From Hymenobacter plasmatis (GTDB lineage: Bacteria; Bacteroidota; Bacteroidia; Cytophagales; Hymenobacteraceae): a stretch of 64,000 nucleotides of DNA. The stretch lies in the NCBI RefSeq assembly GCF_020711255.1, contig NZ_JAJFAW010000002.1, positions 218,474 to 282,473 of the forward strand. Direction: 5' to 3'. The translations under genes and the position numbers were made by a program. The notes under the pieces are model-generated. The model was given only the letters and a program-made list of their open reading frames with translations. It was not told where the DNA came from and did no database searches. Each line of letters opens with the position of its first letter. Positions within the stretch are counted from its first letter, which is position 1. Positions 45,501 to 55,588 of this stretch are shown piece by piece.

Positions 45501-45885
45501 GAAAGGTACCTTGGGCAACGCCATAATCGATGAATGCGCTGGTGAAAACATCTCCTCCAACTTCAACAATTTGAATGGAGCCACCTTGCAGCAATAAGCT
45601 ACCACTATTTACATCAAGTGTTCCAAAATCTGTGCCATCAAAGATGCCATTATTAGGAGCAGGGCTTGTGGCATTCGAGGTACGAATAGCATCATAAGTA
45701 TTTGTAGTTGCAGCACTTGCGCTAGCCCCAGAAGTCACTATGACATTCCGCAATGTGGCGGTTGAGCTTGACTGGGCACTAACCGACGTAGTGCCCAAAC
45801 CAACAAATAAGGCTAATAGCGGGATAAGACAATTGAAGAAGCTTCGCTGTCGAAACAGCTTCTGAGTAAAGGTTAACATTTGCAT
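42544..45885 (-). CDS. T9SS-sorted surface protein, copy 2, with triplicated N-terminal module
   Basis: I place the start at 45885 (MQMLTFTQKLFRQRSFFNCL), giving a 1113-residue protein with a signal peptide ending SVSAQ. Three modules of about 130 residues follow; each starts near TATLRNVI(V/I)TSG or TNTTVFISPNGG and contains a strand G(S/R/K)L(L/V)L(Q/N)GG. Then come WFDPANWTNGVPTAITNAI, a repeat-strand region, and the T9SS type A domain (NALAYPNPFTSDVQLNIASV ... LVHVTLPTGEVKNLKVVKQ). The first gene has one module, so the N-terminal part was expanded here. It is low in GC for this window. Confidence 0.88.
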   Translation of the reverse strand: MQMLTFTQKLFRQRSFFNCLIPLLALFVGLGTTSVSAQSSSTATLRNVIVTSGASASAATTNTYDAIRTSNATSPAPNNGIFDGTDFGTLDVNSGSLLLQGGSIQIVEVGGDVFTSAFIDYGVAQGTFPNAPDPAFAQSLQLTQMSYDAATKTRTFSLNGAGRNILALAVANGTGTSHRFDIAVRAIGANGRDQISINGSRRESVFTPTSAAPTVSTATLRNVIITSGTTAASATINTYDANTSTPGPGVFNGTNFGILDVNAGRLLLQGGAIQIAEKNGDRFDQAEIAYVVTPGTFSTSPASFALGQKLPLTVVSYDAATMTRTFTLSNAARNILALATTTGAPGTSYRFDVAVSATGENGGNPIGLLGNRQTSVFFATGVPTFQPTLTNTTVFISPNGGPNVSYDANNPPNANPFSGGNLGTFDIVTGKLVLNGGTAVTRENGTNEVSNVTLYYRVRRSGTGGGGFIPLTLTQTSTINNADGSRTRNFSLSSAAQNLLSAVTIVGGYNVDVYLEASGADNSNNTNFVAQNGSSISPYTASFTVNGTPIVTTIWTGGKNDNWFDPANWTNGVPTAITNAIIPNFTSGTGIPYPNIYSDAIKPFTAERAGTDAAGNPITIPADPGYNNIGSGNAMVRNLTLQGNSQLDRSILRLVVGRLDVFGDFTNPYGSFIQRSSPIISFKADGNQNISGSINGFSNVEIDGGVNSIKSLINNFEIKAGGYLKFIHGILKNTSTDVSTNFISFEGSLTDPSTRVVTPAAQLLGETENTFYFGYLKTTQAATIGVPQSFSNIGLTLTFSGVTQPGNVFVTRNNSDNYPSTAFGSSPPKNGIRRVFGVQPGVSTGLVARLEFRYLSNELVNLRNPDGTFTGSVDQNKLSLFISTTGGNTFLQLGRDSNSGNILVKNNVTQFNTFTLSEQIGALPLPVTLVAFDAKRVGADALVTWQTATELNNKGYNVQVSTDGKGFHTIGTITSASPNSTKATNYSFTDTEKNKYGVRYYRLEQMDVDGKLNYFAPRGVSFDGKATDGANALAYPNPFTSDVQLNIASVSEGKGSVRINDMTGRLVAERQIELANGVNDVHLSNLGELKSGIYLVHVTLPTGEVKNLKVVKQ

Positions 45886-46094
45886 GGAATGAGGGATTGG
45901 ATGTAAAGGGGAGGGAAAAGCATTACCTGTATTTCCTAATGAGGCGCATATACGCACGAGTCTAAAAAAGGTATAGGGTATTGGAATAAATGAAAATTAA
46001 TGTTAAAATGCTACAAATAATATTATCTTCGAGTCTTGCAGTTTTTTCCCGTCAGACCATGACAAACGCCAAATGAGCACCCAATAAAACCCGA

Positions 46095-47018
46095 CTAATG
46101 AATGACACTGTAGGGCACGGTGGCCAAGGCCTTTTTTTCGGCTGGTAGCTCCACTCCGAGCAGGTCGTGTACACTCACCCGGATTTTGTTGGAGAGCTGG
46201 GTAATGGGCAAGTCGTTGCTATCGTACCCAAAGGGGTTTTCGATTTCGTTGCCTATCATCTCGAGGCCTAGCATGGCGTAGGCTCCAATCATGGTAATGG
46301 GCACCATCCACCAGCCGCAGGAGTCGACCAGCACCAAGGGCATTATCATGATGAAAATGGTGATGTAGCACTTGATAAAAAAGCTGTAGGAATACGGAAT
46401 GGGCGTGGCCTTGATGCGCTCGCAGGTTCCGTTGACCGACATCATGCTCAGGTAGTGCTGCTTGATGTTGATGAGGTGGATAGGGTCGAAAATCTGGACC
46501 TGACGCAGCTGCTCCACGCTCTCCATGAGGACGGCGATGATGGTAGAAGCCACGTTTTCGGACTTCTGCAGGCGCTCGAGAATGTCGGGCGTGGCTTCCA
46601 TCTTGTCGAAGCGCACCTTGTTGCGCAGGCTGCCTTCTACCGCGATGGGAAAATTGGAGATGAGGGCGGCGAAATAGCGGCGGCTGGACTTAGCCTCGCG
46701 TGGTAGCAACGCATTCATCTCCATTGCCAGGCCGCGGCACTGCGAGACGAGAATGCCCCACACCTTGCGGCCCTCGTAGTAGCGGTCATAGGCGGTGTTG
46801 GTGCGGAACACCAGCAACAGGCTGAGCAGAATACCCAGAATGGACAGGTATTCGCGGCCAATCTTGACGTTGAGTGTATGAAAATCGAGGCTGATAACGG
46901 CTATGGCGGAACCATACAGGCCCACCAGCGCCACGCGCTTTAGCAGCAAGCGAATAACAGCAGAGGTCTGAAAGTGCCGCAAGGCCTTCCACCAGTCTCC
47001 ACCCTGATAAACTATCAT
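46095..47018 (-). CDS. Bestrophin-family ion channel
   Basis: The 307-residue protein has the bestrophin hallmarks: a hydrophobic N-terminal third (VALVGLYGSAIAVISL and GILLSLLLVFRTNTAYDRYY), EGRKVWGILVSQCRGLAME, two later helices (CYITIFIMIMPLVLVDSCGW and MVPITMIGAYAMLGLEM) and GNEIENPFGYDSNDLP. Bacterial bestrophins form pentameric channels for anions or cations in the inner membrane. A complete minus-strand promoter lies about 290 bases upstream of the ATG. Confidence 0.9.
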   Translation of the reverse strand: MIVYQGGDWWKALRHFQTSAVIRLLLKRVALVGLYGSAIAVISLDFHTLNVKIGREYLSILGILLSLLLVFRTNTAYDRYYEGRKVWGILVSQCRGLAMEMNALLPREAKSSRRYFAALISNFPIAVEGSLRNKVRFDKMEATPDILERLQKSENVASTIIAVLMESVEQLRQVQIFDPIHLINIKQHYLSMMSVNGTCERIKATPIPYSYSFFIKCYITIFIMIMPLVLVDSCGWWMVPITMIGAYAMLGLEMIGNEIENPFGYDSNDLPITQLSNKIRVSVHDLLGVELPAEKKALATVPYSVIH

Positions 47019-47509
47019 GCTATAAGTATAGATTTAGTCCTGCAACGGGGAAGTATTGGTTGAGGTTGAGTAGTAAAACCTAATCGGTAGAACGGGAGTA
47101 GCACAGCGCTAGGTCAGGTATGGTGCGGAGCCAATCAGAGGCAATGCCAACTTTCACATGGGTTGCCATTAGTGGTAGGTGTGAGCGACTCAACAGCAGC
47201 TAGTACGCTACTGATACCAGAGCCAATCTCTATCTAATCCACTGAATATAAGAAACTCACAATAAGCACGTTTTTTAACCTCGACACTACCCGCAACAGG
47301 GGCGGCAAAGGTACAGGTACTATTGCCGAGGCCAAGAGGGATTTATAAAAGAAAATTTTTTTTGCTGCTGCGCTATGGAATTGAGCCAAAACGCTTGGGC
47401 TGTTCCCCAGAAGGGGCGTCAATCGGGGCGGTAGAAACTACCCTCGTAAGGCCCGGAAGCGGGGACTTCGGCGGGTGCCGGTTTTCTTTGTGGCTCACTT
47501 ACGCCTGGC
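47019..47509. other. 491-base intergenic region
   Basis: No gene is supported here. It holds a minus-strand promoter (47305-47334) near its right half. The rest is unremarkable and has no clear open frame, tRNA or large repeat. Downstream of the promoter are about 280 bases of transcribed but apparently non-coding leader before bestrophin. Confidence 0.5.
47305..47334 (-). promoter_or_regulatory. Complete Bacteroidota promoter, minus strand
   Basis: Minus-strand TTG (47332-47334), 19 bases and TACCTTTG (47305-47312) match the consensus. The nearest downstream gene is bestrophin, almost 290 bases away. Confidence 0.65.
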
Positions 47510-48172
47510 ATGGAATCCCTCAAGCACTTTTTCGACCTCTTCCTTCACCTCGACAAAACCCTGGTGGACGTGGTGTACAACTACGGCACCTGGACTTACC
47601 TCGTGCTCTTCCTTATCGTTTTCACCGAAACGGGCATCATTGTGTTTCCCTTCCTGCCCGGCGATTCGCTGCTGTTTGCGGCCGGGGCACTGGCGGCCCG
47701 CCCCGAAACGGGCCTGAGCTTGTGGATACTCATTCCGCTGCTGATTGCGGCGGCCTTCATCGGCGACAACGTGAACTACTTGGTGGGCGACTACCTCGGG
47801 CCGCGGGTGTTCCGGGAAGATTTTCGGTTCCTCAAACGCAAGTACCTGGACCAGACCCAGGCGTTCTATGCCAAGCATGGCGGCAAGACCATCATCATGG
47901 CCCGCTTCGTGCCCATTGTGCGCACGTTTGCGCCGTTTGTGGCCGGCGTGGGCACCATGACGTACCGCTACTTTGCCTCGTACAGCATTGTGGGGGCTGT
48001 GCTGTGGGTGGTGTCGCTGTCGGTGGTGGGCTATTTGTTTGGCAACATCGAGGTGGTGAAGAAGAACTTTGAACTGGTAATTCTCGGCATCATTGCGCTG
48101 TCGGTGCTGCCGCCACTGGTTTCGTTTGTGAAAAGCAAAATGGGCAGAACCTCGGCCGCCAGTTCGCGCTAG
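47510..48172 (+). CDS. DedA-family membrane protein
   Basis: The 220-residue protein has five hydrophobic segments and the DedA motifs: FTETGIIVFPFLPGDSLLF, FIGDNVNYLVGDYLG, KHGGKTIIMARFVPIVRTFA and PFVAGVGTMTYRYF. DedA proteins move lipids such as undecaprenyl phosphate or phosphatidylethanolamine across the inner membrane, or support membrane-potential balance. The ATG at 47510 is the first in frame. A terminator follows. Confidence 0.9.
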   Translation: MESLKHFFDLFLHLDKTLVDVVYNYGTWTYLVLFLIVFTETGIIVFPFLPGDSLLFAAGALAARPETGLSLWILIPLLIAAAFIGDNVNYLVGDYLGPRVFREDFRFLKRKYLDQTQAFYAKHGGKTIIMARFVPIVRTFAPFVAGVGTMTYRYFASYSIVGAVLWVVSLSVVGYLFGNIEVVKKNFELVILGIIALSVLPPLVSFVKSKMGRTSAASSR

Positions 48173-48209
48173 AAAAGTTGAGCTAAAGCCGAAATTGTAG
48201 TTTGCTAAC

Positions 48210-48247
48210 AAAACCGCCCTCAGGCATGATGCTTGGGGGCGGTTTTT
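48210..48247 (+). terminator. Terminator after the DedA gene
   Basis: AAAACCGCCC and GGGCGGTTTTTT form a stem with an imperfect loop, followed by T residues. Confidence 0.8.
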
Positions 48248-48289
48248 TGTGTTATTTTGAAGTTGCTTCTTGTATCTATTTGAAATATC

Positions 48290-49048
48290 ATGCGTCAGTT
48301 TGGGCTTATTGGCCGCACGCTTAGTCACTCGTTTTCGCAGACCTTCTTCACCCAGAAGTTTTATTCGCTGGGGCTGGCCGAGCATCAGTACGACCTGTTT
48401 GAACTGGCCACGATTGGGGAGTTGCCGGGCCTGCTGGCGGCCCACCCCTACTTAGTGGGCCTGAACGTGACCGTTCCGTACAAAGAAACCGTGGTGCCGT
48501 ACCTCGACGACCTGGCCCCGTCGGCCAGCCGCGTGGGCGCCGTGAACGTGATTGAGCGCACCGCCACCGGCCGCCTGGTAGGCCACAATACCGATTACAT
48601 CGGCTTTCGCAACTCGCTGCTCGCCTTTTTTCCGCACCGCGGCGAGGCAGCGCGGGCGCTGGTGCTGGGCGCCGGCGGAGCCGCCAAGGCGGTGGAAGTG
48701 GCCCTGCAGGAGCTAGGCATTCCGTATTGGAACGTAACACGCGACCCGCTGGGGCCCGGCCTGACGTACGACGACATCACCCCGCAGCTGCTGGCCGCTC
48801 ACCCCCTCATTGTGAATGCCACGCCAGTGGGCACGTTTCCGAACGTGGACCAATGCCCCCGCCTGCCCTACGAGGCCCTTACCGAGCGCCACTACCTCTA
48901 CGACCTGGTGTACAACCCCATGGAAACCCTGTTTATGGCCAAGGGCAAGGAAGCCGGTGCTCAGGTGAAGAACGGTTTTGAGATGCTGTGCATGCAGGCC
49001 GAAGCCGCCTGGGACATCTGGAATGCGCAGCCCCCGAAAGGAAGTTGA
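48290..49048 (+). CDS. aroE: Shikimate dehydrogenase
   Basis: The 252-residue protein has the substrate-domain start RQFGLIGRTLSHSFSQTFF, NVTVPYKE with the catalytic Lys, HNTDYIGF, the NADP loop VLGAGGAAKAVEVAL and VNATPVGTFP. It reduces dehydroshikimate to shikimate in the route used by aroK at 9381. Length is at the short end of the family, as in Bacteroidota. An ECF sigma gene follows after 245 bases. Confidence 0.93.
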   Translation: MRQFGLIGRTLSHSFSQTFFTQKFYSLGLAEHQYDLFELATIGELPGLLAAHPYLVGLNVTVPYKETVVPYLDDLAPSASRVGAVNVIERTATGRLVGHNTDYIGFRNSLLAFFPHRGEAARALVLGAGGAAKAVEVALQELGIPYWNVTRDPLGPGLTYDDITPQLLAAHPLIVNATPVGTFPNVDQCPRLPYEALTERHYLYDLVYNPMETLFMAKGKEAGAQVKNGFEMLCMQAEAAWDIWNAQPPKGS

Positions 49049-49293
49049 GCTAACCAGCTCAATTTTAGCAACTAAATTAGAGATAGGTTATAGTTTCATC
49101 AGAAAAATCAGCTCAACTTATTGGGGCGGCGCACCTGTTTATATAGCAGTTGCAACCTTTTGGTGCCGACGTGCATCCACAAGAAGACGGCCGCCGCTGG
49201 GCCGGATATTGCTTGGTTGATGTTCTTATCTATGCTGCAGAAAATGACCTTCTCTACCACTTTCCCCGCCGGCAGGGGTTCCCGGCTGTCGGC

Positions 49294-49944
49294 ATGAGCA
49301 CTGCTACCTGGTTTGCTTTTGGCGCCGACGACGTGCTGCCCGACCAAACGCCCGTGGCGCCGCGCCTGACGGCCAGCCGGGCCGCGGCCACCGGCGCGCC
49401 CACCGAAGCCGAGCTGATTGACGGCTGCCTGCGCGGCCGCCAGCTGGCCCAAAAGCTGCTGTATGACAAGTACGCCGGCAAAATGATGGCCGTGTGCCTG
49501 CGCTACGCCCAAACCACCTTCGAGGCGGAGGACGTGCTGCAGGAAGGTTTTCTGACGGTGTTCCGCACCTTGGCCAGCTTTCGGCGCGAGTGCCCGCTGG
49601 AGTTTTGGATTCGCCGTATTATGGTGAACGCGGCCCTGCGCCAGCACCGCCGCAATGCCTCGCTGGTGGCGGTGAGCGACGGCGAGTACCCCGAAACCCT
49701 GGCCAGCGAAGAATTTACCCTGAGCAATTATAACTTCCAGGAGCTGTTGGAGATGGTGCAGGAGCTGGCTCCGCGCTACCGCATGGTCTTCAACCTGTAT
49801 GCGATAGAAGGATACAACCACAAAGAAATCGGAGAATTATTAGGTATCACGGAGGGCACGAGCAAGTCGCAATATTCCCGGGCCCGGGTCATCTTACAAA
49901 CTAAACTGGAGCGCCTGGGCACTCCAATCCGCCATGTCAGTTAA
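49294..49944 (+). CDS. ECF RNA polymerase sigma factor
   Basis: From the ATG at 49294 (MSTATWFAFGADD) the protein is 216 residues. The sigma-2 region (ELIDGCLRGRQLAQKLLYDK then YAGKMMAVCLRYA and AEDVLQEGFLTVF) and sigma-4 helix-turn-helix (YNHKEIGELLGITEGTSKSQ) are complete. It lacks other domains. It overlaps the next gene by 11 bases, so the two form one operon and a translational unit. The upstream in-frame codons to 49150 give no family-like sequence. The target promoter is unknown. Confidence 0.9.
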   Translation: MSTATWFAFGADDVLPDQTPVAPRLTASRAAATGAPTEAELIDGCLRGRQLAQKLLYDKYAGKMMAVCLRYAQTTFEAEDVLQEGFLTVFRTLASFRRECPLEFWIRRIMVNAALRQHRRNASLVAVSDGEYPETLASEEFTLSNYNFQELLEMVQELAPRYRMVFNLYAIEGYNHKEIGELLGITEGTSKSQYSRARVILQTKLERLGTPIRHVS

Positions 49945-51646
49945 TCCTATCGAGGACAATTCTACGCCCAAACCCACCGGTAGCTTAGAGGACTTATTTC
50001 GCCATCACCTGGGCGAGGAGGCCGCCGTGCCCCCGCGCCCCATGCTTTGGGACCAGATTGATAATTCCCTGCTCATTCGTCAAAACGAAACCTACCGCCG
50101 CCGCCTTGCCGCCACGCGGTGGGTGGCCGCAGCCAGCCTGCTCCTGGCCACACTGGCTGGTACCGGCTGGTGGGCCCACCGTGCCTCCGATATGGCCGGC
50201 ACTGAAGTAGCCACGGCCACGCGGGCTAGAGGTGCTTCGGCTACTGGCAACGCAAACGCGTCGACGGGAAAAGGCGGAGTAACGGAATCTGACGCGGCTG
50301 CAACAACTGACGCTTTTGCTACCAAAAACGCGGCTGCGACTTCTGCTAACGGTTCCGCAAACGGTTCCTTGAACAACGGTGGCTCAACAGGCAATGCGAC
50401 TTATGCCGCAGGCAAATATTCGGTTGCCGCCAATTCGGCAGGCCGGGCTACGGGCTTTGGCTCGGCATCGGTTCGCAACGAACTGGAAAATGGGGCGATG
50501 GCTTCCGGCAGCGCTGAACAGCCGACCGGCGCTAACGCTACCCGAAATACTACTGCCAGCTCACCTGCTGAAATAGCCGCTGCTAACAGCCCCGCCTCTA
50601 TTGCGGCTCGCATCACGCCCGCTACCAGTGGCCCAACGTCGGGCCTGAATGGCAATTCCAGCCGGGTTGCGGCAGCTACTGGAGCCACGGCAGCCAGCGT
50701 AGCAGCCTCCTCTGCCACCACGACGGCTGGCAGTGCGCTGACCGGTGCCGCAGCCGGGGCGCCGGCTTTGGCGGCACTTACGCAGGCCTCGTCCGTGGCC
50801 ATTCCGGAGCAGGTGGGCCTGCTTGCTTCGAGCCCGGCCTCGTTGGCCCTGCCCACTTCGGCTACGCTGCCCGACGGCCTGGCCCTGCTTCCCGCCGCAG
50901 AGCCTCTGCCCACGGTAGATGTGCAGAAATGGCACTACGGCGCCAGCTACACGGCGGGCGTGTTTAACCCCAACATCGACTTCTCGCGGGCCGGCATTGC
51001 ACCCGAGTATGGCTACAACCCCGCGCTGGGGGCCGATTCCCCGGCGCTGACCGAATTTGCCGCCGCCCAATACCGCGAAAACCTGCGCCCCGGCTTGAGC
51101 CAGCGCCTTGCCTTGCTGGCCACGCGCCACCTCGGCGGGCACTGGTCATTGAGCACGGGAGCTGAGTTTGGCCAGGCCACGGCCAAGTCGGCGTCGAGTG
51201 CTGCGTTTGTTGGCGAGCAGATTCTGGACCTTGGCCAGATGAGCACGGGGCGGTTGCGCACCACCAATTTCCGCTACCGCACGGCGGGCATTCCGGTTGA
51301 AGTGCGCTACACCAACCCCGTGAAGCGCGGCTGGAGCCTCTACGGCCGGCTGGGCGGCGCCGTCACGGCGCTGCTGGGCGTGCGGAGCGAGGTAGAAGAC
51401 AATCCGGAAGCCACCCGCACGTATTCGCTCACTTCGGCCGGCACGCCCTACCGCCGGGTGCTGGCCAATGTGCGCGGCGGCGTGGGCGCGCAGTTCCGGC
51501 CCACGGCGGGCAAGTGGGCCCTGACGGTGGGCCCCACGGCCGAATTGGGCCTGCTGTCGCTCAATGCCCACCCGGCCCAAAGCTTTATGCGGGAGAGCCG
51601 TCCCTACGGCTTCGGCGTAGATGTGGCGGTGGAATTTGGCAAGTAG
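49934..51646 (+). CDS. Anti-sigma-like protein that appears to span both membranes
   Basis: The 570-residue product has four parts. Residues 1-60 are a cytosolic segment (SLEDLFRHHLGEEAAVPPRP then MLWDQIDNSLL). Residues 62-80 form one membrane helix (RWVAAASLLLATLAGTGWWA). Residues 85-325 are low-complexity Ala/Thr/Ser/Asn/Gly. Residues 333-570 are beta-rich (WHYGASYTAGVFNP, GHWSLSTGAEFGQATAK, WSLYGRLGGAVTALLG) and end GFGVDVAVEFGK like an outer-membrane barrel. It overlaps the ECF sigma gene. The layout matches the dual membrane-spanning anti-sigma factors reported in Bacteroides thetaiotaomicron; functional equivalence is inferred. Confidence 0.75.
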   Translation: MSVNPIEDNSTPKPTGSLEDLFRHHLGEEAAVPPRPMLWDQIDNSLLIRQNETYRRRLAATRWVAAASLLLATLAGTGWWAHRASDMAGTEVATATRARGASATGNANASTGKGGVTESDAAATTDAFATKNAAATSANGSANGSLNNGGSTGNATYAAGKYSVAANSAGRATGFGSASVRNELENGAMASGSAEQPTGANATRNTTASSPAEIAAANSPASIAARITPATSGPTSGLNGNSSRVAAATGATAASVAASSATTTAGSALTGAAAGAPALAALTQASSVAIPEQVGLLASSPASLALPTSATLPDGLALLPAAEPLPTVDVQKWHYGASYTAGVFNPNIDFSRAGIAPEYGYNPALGADSPALTEFAAAQYRENLRPGLSQRLALLATRHLGGHWSLSTGAEFGQATAKSASSAAFVGEQILDLGQMSTGRLRTTNFRYRTAGIPVEVRYTNPVKRGWSLYGRLGGAVTALLGVRSEVEDNPEATRTYSLTSAGTPYRRVLANVRGGVGAQFRPTAGKWALTVGPTAELGLLSLNAHPAQSFMRESRPYGFGVDVAVEFGK

Positions 51647-51704
51647 CCCGCTGGCGGTTCCCGACTGTTTTACTTCCCGCGAAACCCAAAATACCGGTTT
51701 GTGG

Positions 51705-51735
51705 TTAAGGTAGGCTGACCTTTTCGGCCTACCTT
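51705..51735 (+). terminator. Hairpin between the barrel gene and uvrB
   Basis: AAGGTAGG pairs with CCTACCTT around a loop, close before the uvrB start. It could end the sigma operon. Confidence 0.45.
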
Positions 51736-51744
51736 TCCCGTTGC

Positions 51745-53787
<2,043 letters not shown>

Positions 53788-53806
53788 CCAGTTGGCATGA
53801 TATTCG

Positions 53807-53852
53807 AAAAAAGGGTTAACAACGCAGCTCATCTGCGTTGTTAACCCTTTTT
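53807..53852 (+). terminator. Terminator after uvrB (perfect 20-bp stem)
   Basis: AAAAAGGGTTAACAACGCAG (53808-53827) pairs exactly with CTGCGTTGTTAACCCTTTTT (53833-53852) with a 5-base loop. Confidence 0.88.
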
Positions 53853-53866
53853 CTGCCTATACCATT

Positions 53867-54337
53867 ATGAAAGTCTTGCTACTCTTTACATGCCTAATAA
53901 TGGCTCGATTGGCTGCAGCCCAGGCGGTTCCCGTGCCGCTGCCCTTTCCCGAGTCCGGCCGGCAGTGTACGGTGAACACCACAGCTTTTAAGGAGACTCC
54001 GGGGGTGCGCTATCAGTACCAGTTGGTATACCCTGGTGCATACTGCGTTTGGCTCGCGCCCGCGTGGCGCGGGCAAATCAAACTCGAGCCCAAACGCTAC
54101 ATGTTCAACTCTAATTACTTTGGCGAGCTGCAAGTACTACTGATGCAAACAATCAACGAACTTTCCGCCGATGGGTGGGAATTTGTTGAAATGCGCACGG
54201 AATCCTGGACAACGGGCGCAACGCAAAAAATCGAAAAAGATTCGCAATCAACCGACGCTAACAACCCCATCTACAAGGCTACTACGTCTTTTCACGGTTC
54301 CTCAGAGACCCGCTATCTTTTTCGCAAAGCCCTTTAA
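53867..54337 (+). CDS. Hypothetical secreted protein, DUF4177-like end
   Basis: The 156-residue protein has a signal peptide (MKVLLLFTCLIMARLAAAQA). The C-terminal half has the pattern MQTINELSADGWEFVEMRTE followed by ETRYLFRKAL, as in DUF4177-type small domains. The middle has two Cys residues (CTVNTT and YCVWLAP). The precise role is unknown. An IS3 element inserted 19 bases past the stop, so any original 3' terminator now lies beyond the element. Confidence 0.6.
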   Translation: MKVLLLFTCLIMARLAAAQAVPVPLPFPESGRQCTVNTTAFKETPGVRYQYQLVYPGAYCVWLAPAWRGQIKLEPKRYMFNSNYFGELQVLLMQTINELSADGWEFVEMRTESWTTGATQKIEKDSQSTDANNPIYKATTSFHGSSETRYLFRKAL

Positions 54338-54407
54338 TCGATTTGCAGCTGAGCTTTGAGGTGGTCTAGGAATGCCGGACAGAAGAAGGACGTATATTTC
54401 TTCTGTT

Positions 54408-54710
54408 ATGATAGCCAAAAAGAGCGGGGCGTCGCCCGACCAACGACGCAAATACGACGAGGCGTTTAAGGCGGAGGCCCTGCGCCTGGCGTCTGAAAGC
54501 CGGAGCACGCAAGCCGCGGCCCGCGCGTTGGGCATCAGCCCCAAGCTGCTCTACCGCTGGCAGCAGGCCCAGGTGGTGGCGGAAGTGGGCAGCGTGGAAG
54601 TGGCCCGCGACCCGGAGGTGCGCGCCCTGCGGGCGGCCAATAAGCGGCTGGCGCAGGAGCTCGACATTTTAAAAAAAGCCTTGGCCATCTTCGCCCAGCC
54701 GACCCCGTGA
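54408..54710 (+). CDS. IS3-family OrfA (helix-turn-helix protein)
   Basis: From the ATG at 54408 the protein is 100 residues, typical of OrfA. It has the transposase-8 HTH (RRKYDEAFKAEALRLAS, TQAAARALGISPKLLYRWQQ) and a leucine-zipper-like end (LRAANKRLAQELDILKKAL). The A7 tract at 54671-54677 allows a -1 shift into the OrfB frame, which is open through the overlap. A longer start at 54372 is less likely. OrfA directs binding to the inverted repeats. Confidence 0.9.
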   Translation: MIAKKSGASPDQRRKYDEAFKAEALRLASESRSTQAAARALGISPKLLYRWQQAQVVAEVGSVEVARDPEVRALRAANKRLAQELDILKKALAIFAQPTP

Positions 54711-55588
54711 GCGTGTACCAGCACATTGCCCGGCAGCGGGTCCGGGTGCCGGTCCGCCAGCTCTGCCACGTGCTGTGCGTGGCCCCAAGCGCGTACTACG
54801 CCTGGCACCGGCAGCAGGGCCAGCCAGCTCCTGAACCGGCTTGGCAACTGGCCGTGCGCCAGGCATTTGCTCGGCACAGCCAGCGCTACGGCACCCGCCG
54901 GTTGCGGGCCGAAGTGCAGGCCGAAGGCCACGCCGTGGGGCGCTGGCGCATCCGCCGGGTGCTGAAAGCGCACGGGCTGCGTGCCCAGCAGCCCCGCTCG
55001 TTTGTGCCGCGCACCACCGATTCGGACCCGGCCGTGCGCGCCGTGCCCAACCGCTTGTTGGGCCAGCCGGCCCCCACGGCCCCGAATCGGGTGTGGGTCG
55101 GCGACATCACGTACTTGCCGCGCCAAGGTGGCGGCTGGCTCTACCTGGCCGTCTGGCTCGACCCCTGCTCGCGCAAAATCGTGGGCTGGGACGTGCGCGA
55201 CACGATGCCCGAAGACCTGGTCAGCGAGGCCCTGCGCCGCGCCCTGGCCGTGCGCCAGCCCCGGGCCGGGCTCATCGTGCACTCCGACCAGGGCAGCCAG
55301 TACACGGCCACCCGCTTCAAGCAGCTGCTCACCCGCTACGGGGCGCGGCAGAGCATGAGCCGGCGCGGCAACTGCTACGACAACGCCCACGCCGAATCGT
55401 TTTGGAGCCGCTTCAAAGCCGAGCTCCTCGATGGTGGGAGCTTCCCCGACCTGGCCGAAGCCAAGCTCGAAATCGCCCACCACATCGCCTATTACAACGC
55501 CGAACGTCGACATTCGGCGCTCGGCTATCAATCGCCCAACCACTTCGAAACCCACCTGCAAACCACGTCCCAATTCTGTCCGGTTTAG
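54707..55588 (+). CDS. IS3-family OrfB transposase (DDE integrase core)
   Basis: The 293-residue protein has an HTH_21 region (RYGTRRLRAEVQAEGHAVGR) and the rve core with the DDE triad: Asp in VWVGDITYL, Asp in IVHSDQGSQYTA and Glu in NAHAESFWSRFKAELL. It starts at a GTG overlapping the orfA stop (GTGA). It can be made alone by coupling or as an OrfAB fusion through the -1 frameshift. No mutation is visible, so the element should be active. Confidence 0.92.
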   Translation: MSVYQHIARQRVRVPVRQLCHVLCVAPSAYYAWHRQQGQPAPEPAWQLAVRQAFARHSQRYGTRRLRAEVQAEGHAVGRWRIRRVLKAHGLRAQQPRSFVPRTTDSDPAVRAVPNRLLGQPAPTAPNRVWVGDITYLPRQGGGWLYLAVWLDPCSRKIVGWDVRDTMPEDLVSEALRRALAVRQPRAGLIVHSDQGSQYTATRFKQLLTRYGARQSMSRRGNCYDNAHAESFWSRFKAELLDGGSFPDLAEAKLEIAHHIAYYNAERRHSALGYQSPNHFETHLQTTSQFCPV

